From assembly GCA_013287815.1 (NCBI GenBank), contig JABDDC010000004.1, forward strand, positions 16,970-80,969: a stretch of DNA of 64,000 bases. Reading direction: 5' to 3'. Origin of the DNA: Chlamydiota bacterium. Its GTDB lineage: Bacteria > Chlamydiota > Chlamydiia > Chlamydiales > Parachlamydiaceae. Below the pieces are notes generated by a model that saw nothing but the letters and a program-made list of their open reading frames with translations, made no database searches and was not told the origin of the DNA. Shown here in pieces: positions 16,199-23,325 of the stretch. The number at the start of each line of letters is the position of its first letter. Within the stretch, counting starts at the first letter, position 1. The position numbers and the translations under genes are program-made.

Positions 16199-17437
16199 AT
16201 GAAAAAATTATTCTTTTCTTTGATTTGCATGTGCATGTTGTCTTGTACAGCTGAACAGTATGACCTGACAATAGTAGGTAGGGTCCTCAACGCAGATGGT
16301 CTTTGCCGAATCCCCATCTCTTTAATTGATATGCTTAAAGATGATATTAAAATCAATCATATTGCTCCATTTAACTATCAAATAGATACACAAGACATCA
16401 GAGATGATGTGAAAGATATCTTCTGCAATCCTGATAAGACAGCCGGCAGGGTAAGTATTTTAGTTGATGGCTTATGGTCAATTAATTATCCTACCTATTC
16501 CTATGTTCCGGACAGTCATATCAAAATTGCTTATTCAATGTGGGAAAGCAATCAAATACCAGCCACATGGGTAAAAGTTCTCAATCAGTATTTTGATGCT
16601 GTTGTAGTTCCGGATTCCTTTGTCCTTAAGACCTATGTACAATCAGGTGTAACAATACCGATTTTTGAGCTGCCCCTATGCTTATACCTTAACGACTTTT
16701 TAAATCGCACTAGAAGGTTCAGACCAGGAAAACCTTTTGTTTTTGGCTGTACAGCTACCGCCTGCCAAAATAAAAATCAGGCATTACTGATTAAGGCATT
16801 TGTGGAAGAATTTGGAGATACACCAGATATTATTCTACGCTTGAGCAGCCGCTACGCCATCCCCCCCAAGGAAGGGTCCTGGGAAAAATTGATTCAATCT
16901 TATGGATGCTCCAATGTCTCTTTAAAAGCAGGTATATTGGATAACACTCAATATCTTGAAAACATGGATAGTTTTGATTGTTATGTAAATATATCTAAAG
17001 GTGAGGGTTACTCGATAGGACCTCGTGAAGCACTTGCCTTGGGGATTCCAAGCGTATTATCGGATAATTCAGCCCAGATGACACTTACACAATCCGGATT
17101 GGTCAGGCTTGTTCCTTCTAATATTCCAGCACCCCCTCCAACTGATTGTGATTGGGCTGGAGCCTTTGGAAATGAGGATATTGGTTTTTACTCAGACTGC
17201 AGCCTTCAAGACGTTAAAAATGCCTTAAGGGACGTTTACGAGAACTATGATCTTTATCTGAATAATGCCAAAAACAGCCCTGAATGGGTTTCTCAGTACG
17301 AATTACAAAGAATGAAGTGTAAATATTTAAGTTTAATTAAACCTAAAAAAGTCATTTTAGGCAGCCAAAATGAAATTACTGATGAATATCTAATGACAAG
17401 CTCGGAAGAATTGTATAACAGGTATCTAGAACTATGA
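16199..17437 (+). CDS. Exported GT4-like glycosyltransferase, copy 1
   Basis: A 412-residue GT-B protein. Signal peptide at residues 1-18 (cleavage near CTA). The C-terminal half shows the GT4 nucleotide-sugar site: FVFGCTA at 180-186, and E269-GYSIGPR-E277, an EX7E motif, followed by ALALGIPSVLSDNSAQ. The N-terminal half contains NADGLCRIPISLIDM and WESNQIP, shared with the next gene. Begins six bases after the methyltransferase gene. A run of seven C residues at 16861-16867 lies inside the gene. Donor and acceptor unknown. A cysteine in LSC could be read as a weak lipobox. Confidence 0.8.
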   Translation: MKKLFFSLICMCMLSCTAEQYDLTIVGRVLNADGLCRIPISLIDMLKDDIKINHIAPFNYQIDTQDIRDDVKDIFCNPDKTAGRVSILVDGLWSINYPTYSYVPDSHIKIAYSMWESNQIPATWVKVLNQYFDAVVVPDSFVLKTYVQSGVTIPIFELPLCLYLNDFLNRTRRFRPGKPFVFGCTATACQNKNQALLIKAFVEEFGDTPDIILRLSSRYAIPPKEGSWEKLIQSYGCSNVSLKAGILDNTQYLENMDSFDCYVNISKGEGYSIGPREALALGIPSVLSDNSAQMTLTQSGLVRLVPSNIPAPPPTDCDWAGAFGNEDIGFYSDCSLQDVKNALRDVYENYDLYLNNAKNSPEWVSQYELQRMKCKYLSLIKPKKVILGSQNEITDEYLMTSSEELYNRYLEL

Positions 17438-18678
17438 AAATCCAGTCGCAAATGAGATGCGTCTTCTTCTTCTTTTCAGTTTTATTTTCTTGTCATGCGC
17501 AAGAATATGACCTGACAATAGTAGGCAGGGTCATTAATGCTGATGGCCTTTGCAGAATACCCATCACTTTAATTGATATGTTCAACAATGACTTAAAAAT
17601 TAATCATGTTCAGCCTTTTAATTTTCCCATTGATACCAATGAGATCAATGAAGAGGTTATGAATGTCTTATTTGATCCTGATAAAACACCTGGCAAAGTC
17701 AGTCTTATAGTTGACGGACTATGGTCAATAAATCATGCTACATATACCTTTGTCCCTCAAAGTAAAATCAAAATTGCTTATTCGATGTTTGAAAGTAATA
17801 GCATTCCAAAACCATGGGTCGAAATACTTAACACAAATTTTGATGCTGTGGTTGTTCCTGATTTATATTTAGTTGATTCATATCGCAATGCAGGTGTCGT
17901 TATACCTATTTTTGAATTACCGATATGCCTTAATCTATCCAATTTTCTGGCAAAAGAAAGAACTGTTCGCCCTCGCAATCCTTTTGTTTTCGGATGTACT
18001 GCCAGCGGACTGCAGCATAAAAATCAGATTTTATTGATCCAGGCATTTGCTGAGGAATTTGGGAATCAGCCTAATATCGTCTTACGCCTAAGTTGTCGCG
18101 GCATTGGCGCTAAAACTTTGGAAAAATGGAACAACCTTGTGCAAACGTATGGTTGCAACAATATCTTTTTTAATGTCGGGGTGTTGGATAATAATCAATA
18201 CACTGAATTTATGAATTCTTTAGATTGCTATGTCAATATCTCAAAGGGAGAAGGATTTTCCATAGGACCTCGTGAGGCCCTTTCATTAGGTATTCCCAGC
18301 ATAATTTCTAACAATTCCGCACAAAAGACAATCTGCCGTAATGGTTTAGTTAGACAAGTTACATCTGAAATTGAAGAACCTCCTTCTTCTGATTACATTT
18401 ACTTTGGTGATAATATCGGTTCTTTTTTTAACTGCCGGATAGAAGATGTTCAAGAAGCATTACGCGATGTTTATGACAACTACGATATCTATCTCCATCA
18501 TGCCCAAAATGGTCCGGCATGGGCTTCTCAATATTGTGCACACAATTTAAAACAAAAGTATATTAATTTAATTAAACCGAAAAAAATCATCTTGGGAAAT
18601 AAAAATGAAATCACAGAAGATTATCTTATGACCATATCAGAAGATTTGTATTACAAATATAATAGTTTATATCATTGA
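17434..18678 (+). CDS. Exported GT4-like glycosyltransferase, copy 2
   Basis: A 414-residue paralogue of the preceding gene, alike throughout from EYDLTIVGRV to the C-terminus; it is clearly a tandem duplication that has since diverged. Signal peptide 1-22 (cleavage after CHA), EX7E motif E273-GFSIGPR-E281. The ATG overlaps the previous stop by four bases (ATGA), indicating translational coupling. Two closely related transferases in tandem often add the same sugar in different linkages, but this is not shown. The last 12 bases overlap the convergent nth gene. Confidence 0.8.
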   Translation: MKIQSQMRCVFFFFSVLFSCHAQEYDLTIVGRVINADGLCRIPITLIDMFNNDLKINHVQPFNFPIDTNEINEEVMNVLFDPDKTPGKVSLIVDGLWSINHATYTFVPQSKIKIAYSMFESNSIPKPWVEILNTNFDAVVVPDLYLVDSYRNAGVVIPIFELPICLNLSNFLAKERTVRPRNPFVFGCTASGLQHKNQILLIQAFAEEFGNQPNIVLRLSCRGIGAKTLEKWNNLVQTYGCNNIFFNVGVLDNNQYTEFMNSLDCYVNISKGEGFSIGPREALSLGIPSIISNNSAQKTICRNGLVRQVTSEIEEPPSSDYIYFGDNIGSFFNCRIEDVQEALRDVYDNYDIYLHHAQNGPAWASQYCAHNLKQKYINLIKPKKIILGNKNEITEDYLMTISEDLYYKYNSLYH

Positions 18679-19281
18679 GCAGATGGGGCACGCAGCGGGA
18701 TCGTGCTTTCTTGCCTGGCAGTATTCACGGCCAAAGTAGATCATCTGTAGATGGAGACGATTCCAGTCTTTTTTTGGAAATGCTGCTTTGAGGTCTTTTT
18801 CTGTTTCTTTGACGTTTTTGCCGCTGCTCAACCCCCATCGCTTTGCCAGGCGGTGGATATGGGTGTCGACTGGAAAAGCAGCTTTATGGAAAGCCTGTGT
18901 CATGACTACAGAAGCGGTTTTATGACCGACTCCTGGAAGTGATTCCAGTCCTTCAAAATCATCTGGAACCTTTCCCTGATATTTTTCCACCAGGATTTTA
19001 GAAAGCTCCCAAATGGCCTTAGCCTTTCTTTGGCTCAGTCCGCACGAGCGAATGGTTTCTTCGATTTGAGGTATTGACAACTTGATCATTTTTTGCGGTG
19101 TGTTGGCCAAGGCGAACAATGGAGGTGTCACCTTATTAACACGGGCATCTGTGCATTGGGCTGAGAGCAAGACGGCAATCAGCAAAGTATAGCTATCGTG
19201 GTGTTTAAGAGGAATTGGAGGTTCAGGATATAAGGTATTGAGAAGTTTCTTGATCTTTTTGATGAAGTTGCGCGAAACCAT
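18667..19281 (-). CDS. nth: Endonuclease III with incomplete FeS loop
   Basis: The 204-residue protein is a HhH-GPD base-excision glycosylase/AP lyase: LLSAQCTDARVN near residue 38, the helix-hairpin-helix LPGVGHKTA with catalytic K121, and FPVDTHIHRL with D139, matching the canonical K120/D138 pair. The C-terminal cysteine loop is odd: C188, C198 and C201 give CX9CX2C and the protein ends three residues later, without the fourth cysteine of the usual CX6CX2CX5C cluster. It removes oxidised pyrimidines from DNA. Gene order nth, mnmE, psd resembles Chlamydia. Confidence 0.9.
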   Translation of the reverse strand: MVSRNFIKKIKKLLNTLYPEPPIPLKHHDSYTLLIAVLLSAQCTDARVNKVTPPLFALANTPQKMIKLSIPQIEETIRSCGLSQRKAKAIWELSKILVEKYQGKVPDDFEGLESLPGVGHKTASVVMTQAFHKAAFPVDTHIHRLAKRWGLSSGKNVKETEKDLKAAFPKKDWNRLHLQMIYFGREYCQARKHDPAACPICSMI

Positions 19282-19286
19282 TTTTA

Positions 19287-19838
19287 TTAGTCTATGTTTT
19301 CCGGATCTACTTCTCCAACTTCTCCATCTTCACCTTCTTCGGCAATGACATCATTAGGATTATTTTGCTTTTTATATTCATCTCTAATGGCAGTCTCAAC
19401 TTTCAATTTCATTTTGTTGTAAGTACATAAAAGGAAGGTAGGCAGTGTCATCAGGGTATAAAAAGCTGAAATTTTTAATCCCATGGCCTTGTAGGCTTCA
19501 TGTGTTGATCCGGTATCCAGATAAGTAGAAGTCCCCCAGATAATTGTCAAAAAGATAGACTGGATTACTCCATTCAGCTGACAGCATTCCAGAATGCGTA
19601 TGGATAATTTGCGCAGGCCAATTTTGTAATAAATGGATGATTCGGGGTTTGGAATAATAATATTATCCAGATAGAAATCATGGATCCATATACCGATCTG
19701 TCCTATAACAGGAAAGCGTGCAAATCTCCCCATAGTCTCTTCCAATTTCGCGATATACCTTTTTTCCGCTTCTGTAAGGGCATCAGAGAAATTATGAGAA
19801 GATTCTGAGCGAGGCATTGAAGGAAATAATAAATTCAT
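19287..19838 (-). CDS. Membrane protein, possible inclusion-membrane (Inc) type
   Basis: A 183-residue protein with a hydrophilic N-terminus (about 1-75), two hydrophobic segments close together (about 90-108, VIQSIFLTIIWGTSTYLD, and 120-140, LKISAFYTLMTLPTFLLC) and an acidic tail (EEGEDGEVGEVDPE). No signal peptide. The bilobed hydrophobic pattern is characteristic of Inc proteins but the lobes are not strongly diagnostic. Family not recognised. It is five bases from nth and next to another two-lobe protein. Confidence 0.55.
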   Translation of the reverse strand: MNLLFPSMPRSESSHNFSDALTEAEKRYIAKLEETMGRFARFPVIGQIGIWIHDFYLDNIIIPNPESSIYYKIGLRKLSIRILECCQLNGVIQSIFLTIIWGTSTYLDTGSTHEAYKAMGLKISAFYTLMTLPTFLLCTYNKMKLKVETAIRDEYKKQNNPNDVIAEEGEDGEVGEVDPENID

Positions 19839-19860
19839 TGATCACCTATTTATTTTTATT

Positions 19861-20271
19861 TTATCCTCGAATAATACTATCGTGAATGCCTTTACCCACA
19901 TTCAAGCCTATCCTTATGCTTAAAAGCAATGAAGAAGTTGATCCTATGCCAAAAATAAGAGTTTCTACAATTTTTTGAGCAACGAATTTAAATCCGGTTT
20001 GACTTTCTTCCACGACTAATGGAATAGAGACAATCGCAGTAAGCAGCAATCCGATGCTGCCTGCAATAATTCCGGCACATAACCCTAGAAATACACCGGA
20101 AGCGACCGCTCGAATTTTTTTATCGGTTGACACAGGAAGCAAGGGAGGCGACGACTGTCTTCCACCTGGACTTTGAGAAGGAATAGGTTTTCTTCGTTTG
20201 GTTGTTCTGGGTGAACTATCGCAAGAGCGAAAGCCTGTCGATCTGTAAGGAGAGGTGGATGGGCTAGTCAT
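19861..20271 (-). CDS. Candidate Inc protein with bilobed hydrophobic domain
   Basis: A 136-residue protein with a Ser/Pro/Arg-rich hydrophilic N-terminus (residues 1-50) and no signal peptide, followed by two long hydrophobic lobes (about 54-80, VASGVFLGLCAGIIAGSIGLLLTAIVSIP in part, and 98-125) separated by a short hydrophilic turn. This layout is the classical Inc signature of chlamydiae, whose members are secreted by type III into the inclusion membrane. Secretion is inference. It lies between nth and mnmE, where Chlamydia has no such genes, together with its neighbour. Confidence 0.6.
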   Translation of the reverse strand: MTSPSTSPYRSTGFRSCDSSPRTTKRRKPIPSQSPGGRQSSPPLLPVSTDKKIRAVASGVFLGLCAGIIAGSIGLLLTAIVSIPLVVEESQTGFKFVAQKIVETLIFGIGSTSSLLLSIRIGLNVGKGIHDSIIRG

Positions 20272-20391
20272 TGGAAAACTATCCTTAATAGTTTTATAAA
20301 CCTTAAAAACACAGTAGTCTAATTGTTGTTTCTTTAATCGTCAATCGCTTTTAATTGCACCCGGTAGAGGTACACTGCGGGTCGTTGAAAT

Positions 20392-21789
20392 TTATTTTCC
20401 AATACAAAATTTTGAAAAAATGGCTGAAAGGATATCTTCAGAAATGTTAGTACCAATCATTTTGCCTAGCTCGCTAAGGCAGTGGCGCATATCCAGGGTA
20501 AGGAATTCTGGCGAGAGAGATTGCTTTAGACCTATTTGTACCCTTTGTGTTGCCATGATGGCATTATTTAAAGCTTCCTTGTGCCTGACGTTGGTAATAA
20601 TAATTTCATCTTTAGGAGGGTGGCCATTTTGCCAGATGACAGCATCAATAGCCTGATGGAGATTCTCCAGACCTATCCGCTCCTTTGCAGACAGATGGAC
20701 AACATGAGGAAATTTTATGCCGGTCAGTAATGAATGAATGCTTTCTCCTTTCTCCTTCCATAAATCGATTTTATTCCAAACGATGATCGTCTTCTCTTTA
20801 GGTACTTGTTGAAGTAGAATTTCATCTTCATAGTCTAGCCCTTTGTGGGCGTCCAGGACCAGCAAAATGAGGTCGGACTCATTCATTGCTTTTTTTGAAC
20901 GTCTGATCCCTTCCTGCTCGATATTTTCTGCTGTCTCGCGAATCCCGGCGGTGTCACTCAATTTGAAATGGAGCCCATTTAAACGGAGGCTCTCTTCCAG
21001 CACATCGCGGGTGGTTCCCGGAATGTGTGAGACGATGGCCCTGTCTTTGTCCAGTAGAGCATTCATTAAGGAGGATTTGCCAACGTTGGGACAGCCGATA
21101 AGGCATAAGGAAATGCCATCATTGAGGATCTTGCCATCGTGGAAGGTATTTGCCAGCTTTTCCATTTCGCCGGTCACTTTTTCCAAATCAGCGCAGATTT
21201 CATCGAGGGTGGTAAATTCCAATCCCTCTTCGGGGAAGTCAACCCATGCTTCTAGAATGGCTGCTGTCTGAGTCAAAGCTTGCTGGAAGGTGGAGATGCG
21301 TTGTGATAAATTCCCTTTCAGCTGATTCTCGGCTGCCTGCAGTGCCCTGTCATTTTTGGCGCAAATTAGCTCCTGGACAGCCTCTGCCTGGGCTAGGTCC
21401 ATTTTGCCGTTCATGTAAGCACGGAAGGTGAATTCGCCCGGGAGGGCGGCGCGGGCTCCAGCTTTCAAGATAGCTTCGAGGACTTTACGAGTGACTAAGC
21501 TGCCGCCATGACAGTGGATTTCGACAGTGCTCTCGCCCGTATAAGATTTTTTGTTAAGCATGACCAGGACTAAGGCATCGTCAATGTGTTCCCCTTTTTC
21601 ATTATGGATTTTTCCAAAATGGGCGGTATGTGACCGGTAGCTATGGACTGGGCCGGAGAAAACTTTGCTTGCCACATCGAGGGCCAGATTGCCTGAAATG
21701 CGGATGATGGCGACACCCCCTTCGCCGGGTGGTGTAGCAATGGCAGCGATGGTTTCGCCGGGTATGTAGGGTTGGTGTATAAATTCCAT
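20392..21789 (-). CDS. mnmE: tRNA modification GTPase MnmE
   Basis: The 465-residue protein has the full MnmE layout: N-terminal folate-binding domain (ETIAAIATPPGEGGVAIIRISG), helical domain, inserted Ras-like G domain (GCPNVGKSSLMNALL; DTAGIRET; NKID) and the C-terminal FCIGK box. With MnmG it installs the C5 carboxymethylaminomethyl group on wobble uridine. The gene is divergent from psd, with 83 bases between their starts, and neighbours nth as in Chlamydia. Confidence 0.97.
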   Translation of the reverse strand: MEFIHQPYIPGETIAAIATPPGEGGVAIIRISGNLALDVASKVFSGPVHSYRSHTAHFGKIHNEKGEHIDDALVLVMLNKKSYTGESTVEIHCHGGSLVTRKVLEAILKAGARAALPGEFTFRAYMNGKMDLAQAEAVQELICAKNDRALQAAENQLKGNLSQRISTFQQALTQTAAILEAWVDFPEEGLEFTTLDEICADLEKVTGEMEKLANTFHDGKILNDGISLCLIGCPNVGKSSLMNALLDKDRAIVSHIPGTTRDVLEESLRLNGLHFKLSDTAGIRETAENIEQEGIRRSKKAMNESDLILLVLDAHKGLDYEDEILLQQVPKEKTIIVWNKIDLWKEKGESIHSLLTGIKFPHVVHLSAKERIGLENLHQAIDAVIWQNGHPPKDEIIITNVRHKEALNNAIMATQRVQIGLKQSLSPEFLTLDMRHCLSELGKMIGTNISEDILSAIFSKFCIGK

Positions 21790-21872
21790 ATAGGTATAAA
21801 TAAATTAAAGTTGCAAACAATAGAGATAATACACTACTCTTGAGTTTTAATGCATCCTTTTGATAATCAATC

Positions 21873-22799
21873 ATGTCAGATATCTTTTACATCGACCGGC
21901 TAACAGGCCGAAAAGAAAAAGAAAAAGTTTACAAGGCCGGGGCCGTGCAACTTTTTTATGGGAATAATCCCCTCAATAAAAGCCTCCGTTACACCCTTTT
22001 ACCTCTGGTTGCAAGGCTTCCCATTTTTTCTGCTTTGTATGGTCATTTTCAAAAGCGCTCAGGCACCGTAAAGAAAATTGCTCCATTCATCAAGAATTTC
22101 GATGTCGATGCATCTGAATTTAAGAAGTCAGTTACCGAATTCCGTAGTTTTAACGACTTTTTTATTCGCGAGCTTAAAAAAGAAGCCCGTCCCATAGCGC
22201 CTGGAAATGATTTGGCCGTTATTCCGGCCGATGGACGTTATTATTTTTATCAGGACATCGCAAAGTGTGATGGCTTTATTGTGAAAGGACAAAAATTTGA
22301 TCCGGTCGAATTACTAGGTGATTCAACCCTTGCTCAGGAGTATGCTGAAGGGGCGATGGTGATGGCTAGATTATGTCCATCCGACTATCATCGCTTCCAT
22401 TTTCCTTGCCGCTGTGTACCGGAGAAAGCCCAGCTGATCAATGGATCTCTCTATTCAGTCAATCCGCTGGCCGTTAAACAAAACATTAAAATTTATTCCC
22501 AAAATAAGCGGAAGCTGACCAAGCTGACAGCGACGCCGTTCGGCACTATCCTCTATCTGGAGATTGGCGCCACTAATGTAGGCAGTATCCAAGAGACCTA
22601 TACGCTGGGTAAAACCTATCAGAAAGGGGATGAAAAAGGTTATTTTGAATTTGGAGGATCAGCTCTGATCCTTTTATTCCGAAAAGGGATCATTCAGTTT
22701 GATGTTGACCTTCTTGCTGCGACTCAGAAAGGATTAGAAATGAGATGCCTATTAGGTCAGTCGATGGGAAATTGCACCGGAGTGGGGTCGAACCACTAA
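21873..22799 (+). CDS. psd: Phosphatidylserine decarboxylase
   Basis: The 308-residue protein matches type II-like phosphatidylserine decarboxylases: PADGRYYFY, the DYHRFHFP motif (conserved Asp/His), GATNVGSI and the self-cleavage site F-G-G-S263, where the serine becomes the pyruvoyl cofactor. It makes phosphatidylethanolamine at the inner membrane. The last eight codons and the stop lie inside the antisense tRNA-Arg gene, so the C-terminal CTGVGSNH is encoded by the tRNA complement; the family sequence normally ends about GQSMG. The overlap may reflect loss of the original stop. Confidence 0.92.
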   Translation: MSDIFYIDRLTGRKEKEKVYKAGAVQLFYGNNPLNKSLRYTLLPLVARLPIFSALYGHFQKRSGTVKKIAPFIKNFDVDASEFKKSVTEFRSFNDFFIRELKKEARPIAPGNDLAVIPADGRYYFYQDIAKCDGFIVKGQKFDPVELLGDSTLAQEYAEGAMVMARLCPSDYHRFHFPCRCVPEKAQLINGSLYSVNPLAVKQNIKIYSQNKRKLTKLTATPFGTILYLEIGATNVGSIQETYTLGKTYQKGDEKGYFEFGGSALILLFRKGIIQFDVDLLAATQKGLEMRCLLGQSMGNCTGVGSNH

Positions 22800-22846
22800 C
22801 CGCCCGGTTCGTAGCCGGGTACTCTATCCAATTGAGCTACCGGTGC
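22773..22846 (-). tRNA. tRNA-Arg(ACG)
   Basis: On the minus strand the sequence folds as a 74-base tRNA: acceptor stem GCACCGG/CCGGTGC, D arm AGCTCAATTGGATAGAGT, anticodon stem CCCGG/CCGGG with loop CTACGAA (anticodon ACG), and T arm GTGG-TTCGACC-CCAC. CCA is not encoded. The first 27 bases of the plus-strand side are also the end of psd. Confidence 0.95.
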
Positions 22847-22904
22847 ATATGTTGATAGGATGATACCTTTGATCCAGCATTTATTTCAAGAGCTTTTGCA
22901 CCTT

Positions 22905-23134
22905 CCTGAGATTCGGAGTAGGTACTTATCGTCATTATAACCGCGGAGCCGCAGAGATCGCTGAGCAAACGCAGAGAGTTTTTTCTACGATCAAAATCTC
23001 TCTGCGCTTGCTCAGCGATCTCTGCGGCTCCGCGGTAAAATCTTCTATACAACTTTCTAGCCAACCCTTACTAGAGCCACTTTCCTATACCCAAACGGTA
23101 TCTCTGACATCTCGTACCTACTCCGAATCTCAGG
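22905..23134. repeat. Nested inverted-repeat element
   Basis: The 480-base gap between tRNA-Arg and the RHS gene holds no gene. Its outer arms are copies of one short repeat in opposite orientation (22905-22925 and 23114-23134, CCTGAGATTCGGAGTAGGTA type). Inside are 39-base arms 22940-22978 and 22998-23036 (ACCGCGGAGCCGCAGAG start) that pair with one mismatch around a 19-base loop. A 32-base form of the outer repeat (22905-22936) recurs exactly, reversed, at 36243-36274, so this is a dispersed family. Confidence 0.85.
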
Positions 23135-23159
23135 CACCTTCACAGTTTAGTATTTATTT

Positions 23160-23304
23160 AACACAAAGGCACGAAGAGGTCGCGCAGGAATTTAATCACA
23201 CAAAAAATAAAACACAGAGGAACAGAGGTACAGAGATCACAGAGAAGGATGCAGGATACAAAAGGATTATTTTATTTATTTTTCTTTGTGTCTTCGTGTC
23301 TTTA
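23160..23304. repeat. Dispersed ACACAAAG-type repeat, intergenic copy
   Basis: The block has three parts: ACACAAAGGCACGAAG at the left, CACAGAGGAACAGAGGTACA followed by GAGATCACAGAG in the middle, and CTTTGTGTCTTCGTGTC at the right, so the ends are inverted relative to one another. The same order and orientation occurs at 54511-54633 inside the 5' end of the BatD gene. It lies downstream of the RHS gene. Confidence 0.65.
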
Positions 23305-23325
23305 TCTTTAAAAAGTATGTGATTT

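Noticed and set aside
16199..16250. Lipoprotein reading of the first GT4 leader (MLSC)
   Set aside because: The residue at -3 is not a good lipobox match and the paralogue uses an ordinary signal peptidase I site at the same place.
22847..23325. Immunity gene for the RHS tip in the downstream gap
   Set aside because: Open frames here are by-products of the inverted repeats, low in complexity and without ribosome-binding sites.
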